NCBI RefSeq assembly: GCF_000063445.1
Contig: NC_009464.1
Location: 3,038,001-3,102,000, forward strand
DNA length: 64,000 bases
Source: Methanocella arvoryzae MRE50
GTDB taxonomy: Archaea; Halobacteriota; Methanocellia; Methanocellales; Methanocellaceae
Direction of reading: 5' to 3'
In this document: one piece after another, positions 18,018 through 27,101 of the stretch
How positions within the stretch are numbered: position 1 is the first letter of the stretch
Layout of the letters: every line of letters begins with the position of its first letter
Notes under the pieces: model-generated
Seen by the model: only the letters and a program-made list of their open reading frames with translations
Told to the model about the DNA's origin: nothing
The model's database searches: none
Translations under genes and position numbers: made by a program

Positions 18018-18455
18018 ATGAGGTGGATCCTGATACCCTTACTGTTAGTGTTAGCCATGCTTATATCAATCTGCCCGGTAGCAGCCGAATACGACCCCTG
18101 CGACCCCGCTCAGCGAGGCCCGGAAGCAGTGAAGATTGCTCAGCTCAGAGAGTGCCCGGCTTCGACGACCTGGGGCTATGAATACCCATATACAATGGCC
18201 TACGGCACCGGAACGCCATACTACGTAGGACACAACTACGGCCTGCCTTCGGGGGCTATCTATGAAAATCCTGCAAACTATCCCTACGGCATACCTGAAC
18301 CAGCCGTCATCTACGGAGACCCTGAGTACGCCATGTTCCTGAACTACGGCTACTCCTTCCCGTTCCACGGTCCGACTAATCTGGTAGTGACCGGGCCATT
18401 GTACGGGTGCCTCAACAGCCCGTTCGCCTTCATGGGCGATCCATCCCTGTGTTGA
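18018..18455 (+). CDS. Exported Tyr/Gly/Pro-rich protein
   Basis: The 145-residue protein starts behind GGGAGAGG, has a signal peptide (residues 1-23, ending VAAEYD), and a mature part very rich in Tyr, Gly and Pro with spaced aromatic motifs (YEYPYTMAYGTG, NYPYGIPEP, LNYGYSFPFHG). Four cysteines lie near its two ends. No family is recognised. It converges on the radical SAM gene 35 bases away, so it could be a secreted substrate of that enzyme, but only proximity supports this. Confidence 0.65.
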   Translation: MRWILIPLLLVLAMLISICPVAAEYDPCDPAQRGPEAVKIAQLRECPASTTWGYEYPYTMAYGTGTPYYVGHNYGLPSGAIYENPANYPYGIPEPAVIYGDPEYAMFLNYGYSFPFHGPTNLVVTGPLYGCLNSPFAFMGDPSLC

Positions 18456-18490
18456 TACGCACCGTAAACAAAACGTACTGGCTACCTGTG

Positions 18491-19609
18491 CTAAGGTATG
18501 ATCTCGCAGCTATTGTAGCGCATGTGCTCAAAGTCGCTCATCTGGACGCGTCCTTCTGCGATGAGCCGCCTCACTTCAGGCAACGCTTGCTGCATCTCGC
18601 CGATCAGGTGCCTGATCGTGCCGCAGACCTCGTCGAAGCCGTCGTCGCCCCACTTCATAGTGACGTTAGCATACAGGCACCTGCCGCCGCAAATGCCTCT
18701 GATGTCGCATTTGGCGCACCTGCCGCCGATCTGTATCTCCCTGATGCTGTCGTGGCCTTCGGCTATGTGGCCGGCGTAGAAATCCTTCATCCCGGACATC
18801 ACCGGGCACGGGGACAGATGGCCGTCAGTCTGCACGTTATACTCTGCCCAGCCAGCCCCGCACCGGAGGTGCGTGTGCTCGCCCAGGAGCAGAGATTCCA
18901 TGATTCCCACAAAGGGGTACATCTTCAGCACCCGGCCTTCATCTCTCATGACCCGGAGCCATTCCCGGACTAAACGTGTAATGCCGGGATTATAGCTGTC
19001 TCTGGCCCACTGCGCGAAGTGTCTCTTCTTCAGGTCGTTTCTCCAGAACAGCGCATTGAGCTGCCAGTGGACGCTCGGGAAGGAAAATTCCGGGTTTTTC
19101 AGCAGGTGCATCACCTGCCTGTAAATGTCCGTGTCCTCCATGACCGTCATCCGTGCGATGATCTCGCCAGTAAAGCCCTTATCCCGGGCAATTTTTGCGT
19201 TGGCGGTGATTTTATCGTAGACGCCGCTGCCTCGATAGTAGTCGGTCGTCTCCCGGTCCCCGTCGATAGAGATCGAGATCGTATGCAGCCGCTTCAGGTA
19301 CTCTGCAGGCACCTTATCCAGCATGGTGCCGTTAGTGTGGAGCAAAAAGCGCCGTGCCGGCAGCTCATCCATGAGCTCCAGCATCTTCGGCAATTCCAGC
19401 AACGGCTCGCCGCCGTAGAAGATGACCGTTCTGTCCGGGTCCTGCGCAATAAACTGCTTCAGAACCTCGGTGGGGTACGAGATCGTCCGGGGCAGGAAAT
19501 AGTCGTAGTCGAGCCCGTCGTCGTAGTCGTCGAAATCGTCGCAGCACTCCCCGTAGCAGTACCTGCATTCGAGATCGCAGCCCGTGGTCAGCGTGACGAA
19601 ATAGTTCAT
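18491..19609 (-). CDS. Radical SAM/SPASM enzyme, putative peptide-modifying (AF0577-like)
   Basis: The 372-residue protein has the radical SAM cluster motif CDLECRYCYG (C11/C15/C18) at its extreme N-terminus. It carries the glycine-rich FYGGEPLLEL and a C-terminal SPASM-type auxiliary cluster region (LRCGAGWAEYNV, CAKCDIRGICGGRC). An acidic insert (DDFDDYDDG) follows the cluster. It resembles the archaeal AF0577 family of predicted peptide-modifying enzymes. Such enzymes cross-link or epimerise residues in ribosomal peptides; the substrate here is unknown. Confidence 0.85.
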   Translation of the reverse strand: MNYFVTLTTGCDLECRYCYGECCDDFDDYDDGLDYDYFLPRTISYPTEVLKQFIAQDPDRTVIFYGGEPLLELPKMLELMDELPARRFLLHTNGTMLDKVPAEYLKRLHTISISIDGDRETTDYYRGSGVYDKITANAKIARDKGFTGEIIARMTVMEDTDIYRQVMHLLKNPEFSFPSVHWQLNALFWRNDLKKRHFAQWARDSYNPGITRLVREWLRVMRDEGRVLKMYPFVGIMESLLLGEHTHLRCGAGWAEYNVQTDGHLSPCPVMSGMKDFYAGHIAEGHDSIREIQIGGRCAKCDIRGICGGRCLYANVTMKWGDDGFDEVCGTIRHLIGEMQQALPEVRRLIAEGRVQMSDFEHMRYNSCEIIP

Positions 19610-19694
19610 AGTCCCACCGGTGACAGGATACCGAATTAGCCATGCGGGTATTTAAGTATATCGGGCCGGGGGCCGATCTGGCTGCCTGATAAGC

Positions 19695-19838
19695 TCAGCG
19701 TCGCTGCAATTTTTTCAACGTCGCGTTATAGTCCGCCAGAAACTTCAGGGCAAAGTAAGTCAGGATGACGGCGATTGTCATAAATACGATAAAAAGTACC
19801 ACTGCCAGTAGCAGCACGTATACTGGATCGGACGCCAT
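19695..19838 (-). CDS. 47-residue single-span membrane protein
   Basis: ATG 19838 has GAGG six bases upstream. The product begins MASDPVYVLLLAVVLF, has one strongly hydrophobic helix (residues about 6-33), and a basic cytoplasmic tail (ATLKKLQRR). It lies just downstream of the gene at 19871 on the same strand and is probably co-transcribed. The composition and ribosome site support a real gene; the function is unknown. Confidence 0.6.
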   Translation of the reverse strand: MASDPVYVLLLAVVLFIVFMTIAVILTYFALKFLADYNATLKKLQRR

Positions 19839-19870
19839 CGCTGCCTCAAAAAGGGAAAGTGATATAACTA

Positions 19871-20512
19871 TCACTTTCGGTTATGCCGGTTAAAGCGCAG
19901 GCCGGTTCCCAGAATTACCACGCCGCCGATGAGGAGTGGCAGAGCCCACGAGCCCATGCAGAACTGGGTCGGTGTACTGGTGCCTGCAGGCTGAGTGGGG
20001 GTGGTAGTACCAGTCGGAGCGGCAGTAGGTGCGCTGGTGGCCGTCGCATAAGTCAGATCGTACGGGTACTCGTCAAAGCCCTTGATCACCGTCATACGCA
20101 CGACTTTCCTGTCTTTGGGAATGCCGACGTTCAGGGTCCGTTCGCCGCTTTTACCGCCCGGGCTGATCTTATCGAAAGTGCCGGCATCAGAGACCTTGTA
20201 TTCATCTCCCCTGTCATCAGTAAACCTGATAGTTATGCGGCCGGTTTCCGCTTCCGTACCAGTATTTTCATAGTAGTAATACAGTGTTGGCCAGAGATAG
20301 TCTCCCGGGTCGCCCTCTACCCAGTATTCATTACTGATCGGAGCGCCTTTCACTACTACCTGAACAAGATGAGCTTTAATGTTATCCGAAATACGCTGAT
20401 CCTTGTTGATCGGTATGACCGCCTCATCTGCCGCTGCCAGCGGAGCCGAAACGATAATCAGGAGCACTGCCACTACCAGCGCTCTACTTAGAGCCACAGT
20501 CAGAGTTCGCAT
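19871..20512 (-). CDS. Exported domain with Thr/Pro linker and C-terminal anchor
   Basis: The 213-residue protein has a signal peptide (residues 1-28), one beta-rich domain containing LYYYYENTGTEAETGRITIR, a Thr/Pro/Ala linker, and a C-terminal hydrophobic helix followed by basic residues. It is paralogous to the protein at 38869-39513: same plan, same length within one residue, shared YENTG core and the R-x-G-F/Y element. It should be displayed on the outer face of the membrane. No named domain is recognised. Confidence 0.72.
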   Translation of the reverse strand: MRTLTVALSRALVVAVLLIIVSAPLAAADEAVIPINKDQRISDNIKAHLVQVVVKGAPISNEYWVEGDPGDYLWPTLYYYYENTGTEAETGRITIRFTDDRGDEYKVSDAGTFDKISPGGKSGERTLNVGIPKDRKVVRMTVIKGFDEYPYDLTYATATSAPTAAPTGTTTPTQPAGTSTPTQFCMGSWALPLLIGGVVILGTGLRFNRHNRK

Positions 20513-20664
20513 GGTCGATACTTGATACTGCAGATATTTTAGCTTTATCTAATCATCAGTAAAGTAAAATATGTAAAAGAGAGCCGGGTTCTGTGAATTC
20601 ATAAAAATAAGATGCGGGAGCATGTTGCTCCCAGTTACATATTATGAGGCGCCAGCCTTCGCAC

Positions 20665-21594
20665 TTATTGCCCGATCTCGGTGCGGAGCTTGCCCATTGT
20701 GGTAGAGAGCTCTGCGAACGCGTTGTGCTGGTGGATACTTTCCTCGTTGATCTGCTTGATCTTGACCACCGCATCGTCGGGCAGGTCCTTGAACTCGGTG
20801 ACCACCCGCCGGGCCATGTCCCTCACGCAGTCCTCGACGAACTTAGGGTTCGCGTGGGCGTTGCGGACGACCTCATACTCATCCCCTCTCTTGAGCAACT
20901 CGAAGCTCATAGTGCTCATGGACTGTTCGATGATGTTAATCAGGGTGTTCAGAGGCACTTCATACTCACCGGCAGTCTCGATCGAGACAATCCCTCTGCC
21001 CCGCTGGTTGTGCGTGGCCATGGGTATCTTATTCAGGAACGCGTCGATCTTCTCCTGCGGGACGCCGAGGTTCTGCAGCTCGTTTTCCGCCGAGACTCTC
21101 ATGATCTCCTGGGCGCATGGACACGCGGTGATGCCGATCACTTCTGATCCGATGACTCTGCGAACCTTGATGGCCTCCCCCCTCTCTGCGATCGCCTTTG
21201 CGAAGACCTTGACCACCTTCTGCGACTGCATTTCGGTCTGAGGAGTCTTCCGCTTGACAATAAGCTCGCTGTCCATGTGGACTTCGGAGCGAGTCGCATA
21301 CTCGTGGCGGTTCAGCAGCCGCCTGGCCACTTCGCCGCACAGGTCCTCGATCTCGTACACCGGGGACTTCACCATGTCTTCCAGCACTTCGTCGATGACC
21401 TCGAAGTTCCTGGAAAGGTTCGCGCCCCGCCTCTCGGACGGGAGATCCACGTACATATTAAAAGTGGAGATGAGAATAATGGGCCTCTTGTCTGGCCGGG
21501 CTACCTTCACGAGCTTTTTCACGTTCGTGACGCCCACGCGGGACAGGTTGATCGCCACCTCAGACTTGGTGGCCTGTACATCCGGTAAAATCAT
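20665..21594 (-). CDS. mptA: GTP cyclohydrolase MptA (methanopterin biosynthesis)
   Basis: The 309-residue protein belongs to the COG1469/FolE2-type GTP cyclohydrolases, with [11 protein letters not shown], the metal-site cysteine region ITACPCAQE and [10 protein letters not shown]. MptA opens GTP and forms 7,8-dihydroneopterin 2',3'-cyclic phosphate using Fe(II), the first pterin step of tetrahydromethanopterin synthesis. ATG 21594 is preferred because GAGATGAT, close to the archaeal anti-SD complement, sits just upstream; ATG 21603 overlaps it. The pathway partner MptG is encoded at 29361. Confidence 0.93.
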   Translation of the reverse strand: MILPDVQATKSEVAINLSRVGVTNVKKLVKVARPDKRPIILISTFNMYVDLPSERRGANLSRNFEVIDEVLEDMVKSPVYEIEDLCGEVARRLLNRHEYATRSEVHMDSELIVKRKTPQTEMQSQKVVKVFAKAIAERGEAIKVRRVIGSEVIGITACPCAQEIMRVSAENELQNLGVPQEKIDAFLNKIPMATHNQRGRGIVSIETAGEYEVPLNTLINIIEQSMSTMSFELLKRGDEYEVVRNAHANPKFVEDCVRDMARRVVTEFKDLPDDAVVKIKQINEESIHQHNAFAELSTTMGKLRTEIGQ

Positions 21595-21829
21595 GATGAT
21601 CATCTCTGCATGAAGCTGTAAACATATCCTTTTATCTCATTAATAAGTTTCCGCCTGACATGCAAATGCGACTGTGCACCGATCGGACTGTGTTGCCTGC
21701 TCTGCGGAAAAATCTAAGAGCCAGCCCCTGCCCGCCAGATTTTTATATCCGGCACCAATAACGATTAAGTATTATACCATCAACCCTGCAGGGCATGATC
21801 TTCAGGTGTGGGGCAAGGGTGGAGGGGTT

Positions 21830-22627
21830 ATGATGAAACATGGACTTGTAATACTAATACTGACTATACTGGCGATCGCACTATTGTCCGGCCACGCATC
21901 TGCTGAAGCAATCCCCATAGGACCGCAGGACAGCTCCGGCGCTATGCTCCAATCTGTGGACGGCAGCAATTACCGTTCGGCATCAATATCCGGTTTCTTT
22001 CAGGGCCTGATGGACTTTGTCAGCGGCCTGATCCAGAGTTTGACCGGCAACCGCCAGCCGCAGGTACCGCAGGGGTCCGGCTATAAAGATCCTGTTGATA
22101 AACCGGGCGTCACGGTAACTCCTAAACCACTGTTTGACCAGTCAACCCTTCACTTCTACGAGTACGTGACGACGGTGGAGGACTCAAAAGGCACTAAAAC
22201 AAGCGGGCTCAGGATCGAAAAGTCCGGGGACGGCAGGGGAAAAACGATAATCACGCAGACTTTTACCGGGGGAGAGAATGACCCCACTATTTTTACTTAC
22301 CACTTTGGTGAGGATGGTTATATGATCAGCGGTACCGCAAGCGACCGCACCGGATCAGCGTCGCTGCCGCTTGACGAGACCCTCGACATAGCAGAAGCGT
22401 TCGGCGAAATCGAAGTGACGGACCCGGACTCCGGCCCGTTCCCCGGGGCGGACGTCTCATCCAGCGCAGTCTATACGAACAACCAGTCCGTCGGATGCAA
22501 GATGTTTACATGGGATCTGGGGGATTCCACCAACACCGCTTATGTGGCCAGCAATGGTATAGTGCTGAAAAGAGTCATAGCCGATAAGGAAAGCACTTTC
22601 ACAAAAGTGCTGACAAGCTGGGGCTGA
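21830..22627 (+). CDS. Exported protein of unknown function
   Basis: The 265-residue protein starts at ATG 21830/21833 behind the strong site GGAGGGG. It has a signal peptide ending near HASAEA, a Ser/Pro-rich linker, and a beta-rich domain of about 150 residues (LHFYEYVTTVEDSKG, IFTYHFGEDGYMISG, CKMFTWDLGDS). The pattern resembles extracytoplasmic lipoprotein-like or LolA-like beta folds, but no family is assigned. An upstream in-frame extension lacks a start context. Confidence 0.65.
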   Translation: MMKHGLVILILTILAIALLSGHASAEAIPIGPQDSSGAMLQSVDGSNYRSASISGFFQGLMDFVSGLIQSLTGNRQPQVPQGSGYKDPVDKPGVTVTPKPLFDQSTLHFYEYVTTVEDSKGTKTSGLRIEKSGDGRGKTIITQTFTGGENDPTIFTYHFGEDGYMISGTASDRTGSASLPLDETLDIAEAFGEIEVTDPDSGPFPGADVSSSAVYTNNQSVGCKMFTWDLGDSTNTAYVASNGIVLKRVIADKESTFTKVLTSWG

Positions 22628-22772
22628 ACAGGCACTGAACCAGAATCACGGGCAGGGCAGCCAGGCCAGACGGTCATCCCTGCCTGACTTTTATATAAGC
22701 CGGACATACCCTGGCAGCAAGCGTTTAACCCCTAAGGGAAAACATTAAAATCATAGGCCAGCCATAAACCTT

Positions 22773-22780
22773 TAGGTGAT
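22773..22780 (+). promoter_or_regulatory. Ribosome site fixing the TTG start of mch
   Basis: TAGGTGAT is a near-perfect complement of the 16S 3-prime end and lies five bases before TTG 22786. No ATG or GTG in frame offers comparable spacing. Confidence 0.75.
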
Positions 22781-22785
22781 ATTTC

Positions 22786-23742
22786 TTGATTAGCATCAAC
22801 GAGATTTCTTACTCTATCGTAGAGGAGATGCTCGACTTTGCGGAGGATTACAGGATCGAGCCTCACACCCTCGCTAACGATTCCGTCGTCATCGACTGCG
22901 GCGTGAAGGCGAAAGCTGGTTATGAAGCAGGACTGCTGTTTACCCAGGTATGCATGGGAGGCCTGGCCCAGACCAGCCTGACTCACAAGAAGCTCAAGCA
23001 CGAAGTCTTCTACCCGTTCATCGAGGTGTCCACGGACTTCCCGGCCATCGCCTGTCTGGCAGCCCAGAAGGCCGGCTGGAGGATCTCCCAGGACGGCTAC
23101 TTCGCCATGGGCTCCGGTCCCGCAAGGGCACTTGCGCTCAAGCCCAAGCACACCTATGAAGTCATCGAGTACGAGGACGACTACGACTTCGCAGTCATCG
23201 CCCTCGAAGCTGACAAGCTGCCCAACGAGAAAGTCATGGACTACATTGCCAGCGAATGCGGCGTAGACTCCTCTGACGTCGTCGCGCTCGTCGCACCGAC
23301 CAACAGCCCCGTAGGCTCCGTCCAGATCGCCGGCAGGGTCGTCGAGATGGCCATCTACAAGCTCGCAGAGCTCGGCTTCGACACCAGGCACATCGTCAGC
23401 GCCTTCGGCAGCGCACCCATTCCGCCCGTCAAGAAGGACGCGGCAGTCGCCATGGGCACCACCAACGATGCCTCGATCTACCACGGCAGCGTCACTCTGA
23501 CCGTAGACGGCGGCAACATCAAGGACTTCGTCCCCAAGATTCCGTCCTCCACCTCGAAGGACTACGGCAAGCCGTTCTACACCGTGTTCAAGGAAGCCAA
23601 GTTCGACTTCTACAAGCTCGACCCCGGCATCTTCGCCCCGGCCGAAGTCGTCGTCAACGACATCTCCACTGGCGAGACCTACATCGCCGGCAAGATCAAC
23701 GCCGACGTCTGCATGGAATCCTTTGGCTTTAAGAAGCTCTGA
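22786..23742 (+). CDS. mch: Methenyl-tetrahydromethanopterin cyclohydrolase
   Basis: The 318-residue protein hydrolyses/condenses between formyl- and methenyl-tetrahydromethanopterin, the step after Ftr. The sequence is typical throughout (GVKAKAGYEAG, QVCMGGLAQTSL, AMGSGPARALA, MGTTNDASIYHG). It starts with the rare codon TTG: TAGGTGAT ends five bases before it and family members begin at this residue. A terminator follows. The soluble cytoplasmic enzyme forms a trimer. Confidence 0.98.
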   Translation: MISINEISYSIVEEMLDFAEDYRIEPHTLANDSVVIDCGVKAKAGYEAGLLFTQVCMGGLAQTSLTHKKLKHEVFYPFIEVSTDFPAIACLAAQKAGWRISQDGYFAMGSGPARALALKPKHTYEVIEYEDDYDFAVIALEADKLPNEKVMDYIASECGVDSSDVVALVAPTNSPVGSVQIAGRVVEMAIYKLAELGFDTRHIVSAFGSAPIPPVKKDAAVAMGTTNDASIYHGSVTLTVDGGNIKDFVPKIPSSTSKDYGKPFYTVFKEAKFDFYKLDPGIFAPAEVVVNDISTGETYIAGKINADVCMESFGFKKL

Positions 23743-23755
23743 GGGCGACCTGGTG

Positions 23756-23786
23756 TGCCCGGAACGGGCATACTTCTCCTTTTTTA
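23756..23786 (+). terminator. mch terminator
   Basis: TGCCCG/CGGGCA with a GAA loop is followed by a pyrimidine run ending in six T. Confidence 0.75.
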
Positions 23787-23910
23787 AGCAAAAAAGGCTT
23801 TTTATGCATGAGCCCATGGCTCACACCAGTTTGTAAAATCGGCACTAAAATTATACGATTCTGAGAGAATCTATATCTAAGCTTCCGCAGATTAATCGTC
23901 TGGCGATGAA

Positions 23911-25989
23911 ATGAAGCGAGACAAAGTCTTCAGCGTAATAATCATTGCACTCCTGCTCTTTCTCTCCGTAACCCTGGGCATGACGGTGCTCTCGGAAAAC
24001 GAGATTAAAGCCAGCGAATGGTCACTTAACACCTCCTTACAGAGAACCGATACCATGTACGTCGGGAACAATGACACGTTCATCACCATCGACGGCAACC
24101 TGATGTACGCCATAGGGGCGAATGGGGAGTTAAAATGGAATCTCCGGCTCCCCGAGCCCGAAGGTGGCCTGGCTGACTTTTCCGACGTCAGCATCTACCA
24201 GGCAGCAACAATCGGCGACTGCACCTACTTTTTAATAAGGCCCAAAGATCTCGTGCTCTGGCAGGGTGAAGGTGAAATCGTCGCAATCTCCAGTGAAGGT
24301 CAACTGCTCTGGAGCAAGCCTTGCTATACTCTATACAACGCCCAGCTATACGCGGCAAATCATACCATCTATCTCTATAATACTCACGACATAACTGCCA
24401 TTGACCAGGACGGCACCACTCTCTGGAAAGTCGGCAGTATCTTTTATCCCCAGGCCGTTGCAGAATCGGGCGATATTTACGCTATCCAGTATCAGTATCC
24501 GGACGGGGGCTGGATTCTTCAAGCATATACTTCCGATGGCAGGATTGCCTGGAACAGGAATCTTTCAGAGCTTGGCATGGGCACTGTGTATAGTACTTCA
24601 ATCTACTCGATCAACAGTCGTAATAGCATGGTTTACGTATTCCTGAACAACGGCGTCGCAGCCCTGGATAGCGCTGGCAACCTGGCGTGGACAAAATCTT
24701 ACGGGGTCTCCACGTTCCTGATGGGTTTCGACTCTGCCGATCGCATCTACCTCGGACAAGCTTACCCATCCGATCGTGATTACTATTACAAGATCAGAGC
24801 CCTCACCCCCAATGGTAACGAATTGGCTGTCAGAGACCTCTCATCCAGCTACTATTTCAACAGCCTGCTCTCGAATGGGACACTCTACGAGATGACTCCC
24901 GGGCGCACTCCGGATGCCGGCCTCGACGATCTTAGTACTCTGACACTCAGTGCCTATGATGTCATCGAAGGAGGGCGCTTATGGGACCAGGAAATCTCGC
25001 CCGGGCACGGGAGAACTGTGACTCTCGACGGTAAATCGGCCAGTATGATCTTCCCCTGGTACCAGTTCGAACCCGATTTTACCGCAAACCTGTCGGTCGA
25101 CGAAATTGAGACATATTCTCCGGCGCCAGACTATCCCGGAGTTAAAAACCTGACGTACCAGCAAATACTGGCAGGAGATCAAATCGTCTACGTGAACTTC
25201 TGGGCTTTCAACTACGAGACTCCCGTGGTCTATGGCGAATCGAAATGTACGTACGCAGGAGGCTTATACGCTTACGACCGGGAAGGTAACCTGCTGTGGA
25301 AAAAACAGACCGATTCCTACGTCATTAAAATGACCGAGCAAAACGGTACCGTTTACTATGAAACCCGCGACGGAGGATTCTCTGCGGCTACAGTCAACGT
25401 GTCGGCAGGCTTGATCGCAGCAACCGTGTATCTAATATTGCGCTTTTTAGCGGCCGGCACAGTCACCCGGGCCCGGACGAAGCTCGACAGTAATAGCAAC
25501 AGGAACGCCCTGCTTAAGCTTATTTATGAAACGCCCGGCCTGACCCAGCACGACCTGGCAAGGAAACTGGGCATGAATCTCGGAACCGTACGCTACCACC
25601 TGCTGGTCCTCAAGCTAAACCACAAGATATCGGAGCATACCGACGCCACCAAGTTCGTCCGCTACTTTAAAAATTCCCACAGTTATTCGGAAGATGAAAA
25701 ACGGGCTATCGCCTTGGTCCGGAGGGAGCCGATGAGGAGGCTGCTGGCATTGATCGCCGAAGGGCGATGCTCCAGCAACATCGAGATCGCGCAAGAGCTG
25801 GACATGCCGCAGAGTGCAGTAAGCAAGTATCTTCGAGAGCTTCAGGACGGCGGAGTGATTATGAAAAATCCCCTGAAGGATGGGAGGCCAATATATACGA
25901 TTAACGAACGATACCGTCCGACGCTCAATTCATACCTCAGAGCGGCGGAGTATGCCCCGGATCACATGGCTTATAGGGAGATGGCTTAA
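23911..25989 (+). CDS. Membrane-anchored beta-propeller / double winged-helix regulator
   Basis: The 692-residue protein has an N-terminal membrane helix (residues 6-27). About 480 extracytoplasmic residues follow with repeating PQQ/pyrrolo-quinoline-like propeller blades (LMYAIGANGELKWNL, VALDSAGNLAWTK, YAYDREGNLLWKK). A second membrane helix (about residues 507-524) leads to two cytoplasmic winged-helix domains (TQHDLARKLGMNLGTVRYHL and SNIEIAQELDMPQSAVSKYL). This is the plan of a one-component transmembrane transcription regulator: outside sensing, direct DNA binding inside. The soluble protein at 27102 is a close paralogue of the C-terminal part. The ligand is unknown. Confidence 0.82.
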   Translation: MKRDKVFSVIIIALLLFLSVTLGMTVLSENEIKASEWSLNTSLQRTDTMYVGNNDTFITIDGNLMYAIGANGELKWNLRLPEPEGGLADFSDVSIYQAATIGDCTYFLIRPKDLVLWQGEGEIVAISSEGQLLWSKPCYTLYNAQLYAANHTIYLYNTHDITAIDQDGTTLWKVGSIFYPQAVAESGDIYAIQYQYPDGGWILQAYTSDGRIAWNRNLSELGMGTVYSTSIYSINSRNSMVYVFLNNGVAALDSAGNLAWTKSYGVSTFLMGFDSADRIYLGQAYPSDRDYYYKIRALTPNGNELAVRDLSSSYYFNSLLSNGTLYEMTPGRTPDAGLDDLSTLTLSAYDVIEGGRLWDQEISPGHGRTVTLDGKSASMIFPWYQFEPDFTANLSVDEIETYSPAPDYPGVKNLTYQQILAGDQIVYVNFWAFNYETPVVYGESKCTYAGGLYAYDREGNLLWKKQTDSYVIKMTEQNGTVYYETRDGGFSAATVNVSAGLIAATVYLILRFLAAGTVTRARTKLDSNSNRNALLKLIYETPGLTQHDLARKLGMNLGTVRYHLLVLKLNHKISEHTDATKFVRYFKNSHSYSEDEKRAIALVRREPMRRLLALIAEGRCSSNIEIAQELDMPQSAVSKYLRELQDGGVIMKNPLKDGRPIYTINERYRPTLNSYLRAAEYAPDHMAYREMA

Positions 25990-26005
25990 AGCAATAGCGT
26001 TGATA

Positions 26006-26263
26006 TCATTTAAACGACTTATACCATTTCTCATACTCTTTGTGAGACGTAAAACACCTTATAATGTATAGTGTATCACTGTTATATTGAAATATAATTC
26101 TGCCCTGCCCCACTTCCTCTACGTTGAAGGGCAGTCCGAACTTAAGGTGCCTGCGAGGCGGCATCTGCGCTATCTTATCGATGTGCTTGTTAAACAGGTC
26201 ATAGATGGCATTATCCATCCGATCCAGGTCTTCTTCCGCCTCTTCAAATAGCCTGATTTCCAC
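26006..26263 (-). CDS. RelE/ParE-like toxin
   Basis: The 85-residue protein has the small RelE/ParE-type layout: a helical hairpin (EEAEEDLDRMD, IDKIAQMPP), then beta strands (GQGRIIFQYNSDTLYIIRCF) and a C-terminal HKEYEKWYKSF. Toxins of this fold cleave mRNA at the ribosome or poison gyrase. It lies four bases after the antitoxin gene on the same strand, the usual order. It resembles the toxin encoded at 33720-33998. Activity is not shown. Confidence 0.75.
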   Translation of the reverse strand: MEIRLFEEAEEDLDRMDNAIYDLFNKHIDKIAQMPPRRHLKFGLPFNVEEVGQGRIIFQYNSDTLYIIRCFTSHKEYEKWYKSFK

Positions 26264-26267
26264 GGTA

Positions 26268-26522
26268 TCACGGGCAGCGTTTCCTGGCCTGTCTCTTCCT
26301 TACCTCTTCCAGGGAAGACGTTTTCGCCTGGCCGCTCTCTATCCTTGCCATAGCGTCCTCGATACCCTTATTCACTAGCCTGACTTCCTCTTCCTCAATG
26401 TATCGCTCGTAGAACGCGAGGGCATGTCTAATCGCTTCCGCCTGGGTTCCTGCATAACCCTTTCTTATGAGGTTTTCTATGATAGCCTCATAGGGAGTGC
26501 CTAGATTTACTGTCAGGGCCAT
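26268..26522 (-). CDS. Antitoxin, ribbon-helix-helix type
   Basis: The 84-residue protein (ATG 26522) begins with a short beta strand and helix pair (ALTVNLGTPYEAIIENLIRK, GTQAEAIRHALAFYERY) like DNA-binding antitoxins. An acidic-basic C-terminal helix follows that would wrap the toxin. It precedes the toxin gene by four bases and probably autoregulates the pair. An in-frame ATG five codons upstream is the alternative start. Confidence 0.75.
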   Translation of the reverse strand: MALTVNLGTPYEAIIENLIRKGYAGTQAEAIRHALAFYERYIEEEEVRLVNKGIEDAMARIESGQAKTSSLEEVRKRQARKRCP

Positions 26523-26615
26523 ATTTTCGCCATACATAATTAATACTTAATAACTATTTAATTTTTATGTATCATTCTCGCTATTCCTGTGCCTCCATAT
26601 CTGGCAATCTGTATC

Positions 26616-26690
26616 TCCGACAGAGTGCAGCGTTCGTTTGCAGATCGCCTTACAGAACGCCTGCATTCGCAGGCGTTCAAAAGGCGAACT
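26616..26690. repeat. Hairpin-bearing repeat with CAGCGTTCG tag
   Basis: GAACGCCTGC (26655-26664) and GCAGGCGTTC (26669-26678) form a perfect ten-base stem with an ATTC loop, itself nested in TCGCCTT/AAGGCGA. The flanking GTGCAGCGTTCG matches the end tag of the 36801 and 39634 elements. A degenerate copy of the whole stretch lies at 39949-40022. Confidence 0.7.
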
Positions 26691-26769
26691 CCCATACACA
26701 GAAACTGTCAAAATAGTTTTAAGAACGATGCGTGAATGAAAAGGGTATTTTCAAGTAGGGGTATTAAAA

Positions 26770-26945
26770 AAGAAAGTTGGTCCTGTATATGTTGAAAATA
26801 CCGCCAGGCACGCCAAGGTGCCAGGCTCGCCAAGAGCTATCTTTCATGGAACGCCAGGGTGCCAGGCTCGACAGGCCATATTTAGCTATTTGTAGTGATC
26901 CTGATCAAAAAGTCCTTGGCGTGCCTGGCGGCCCTATAACCATGT
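26770..26945. repeat. CGCCAAGG-type inverted repeat element
   Basis: The left part has CGCCAGGCACGCCAAGG-like units. The right end has CTTGGCGTGCCTGGCGG, the imperfect reverse complement. The left edge (AGTTGGTCCTGTATATG) is the reverse complement of the edge repeated in the 35018-35408 cluster, so this is an inverted dispersed copy of that family. Confidence 0.7.
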
Positions 26946-27101
26946 CCGATATACCCCATTTTTCGTAAGACTATACTCCGTGTAAACGGTGCCGGATCGA
27001 CCTAAAATTTTCAGGAATAACTCTAAAATAGGTCTATAATTAACAGATTATGACAGAAACTATATATTAACCGTCGCATGTTTTACGATTGGTGAGCAAT
27101 C

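Noticed and set aside
22732-23817. A 361-codon open frame antisense to mch
   Set aside because: It lies entirely across a perfectly conserved enzyme gene, its composition is the mirror of GC-rich codons (Asp/Val/Gly runs), and it has no ribosome site.
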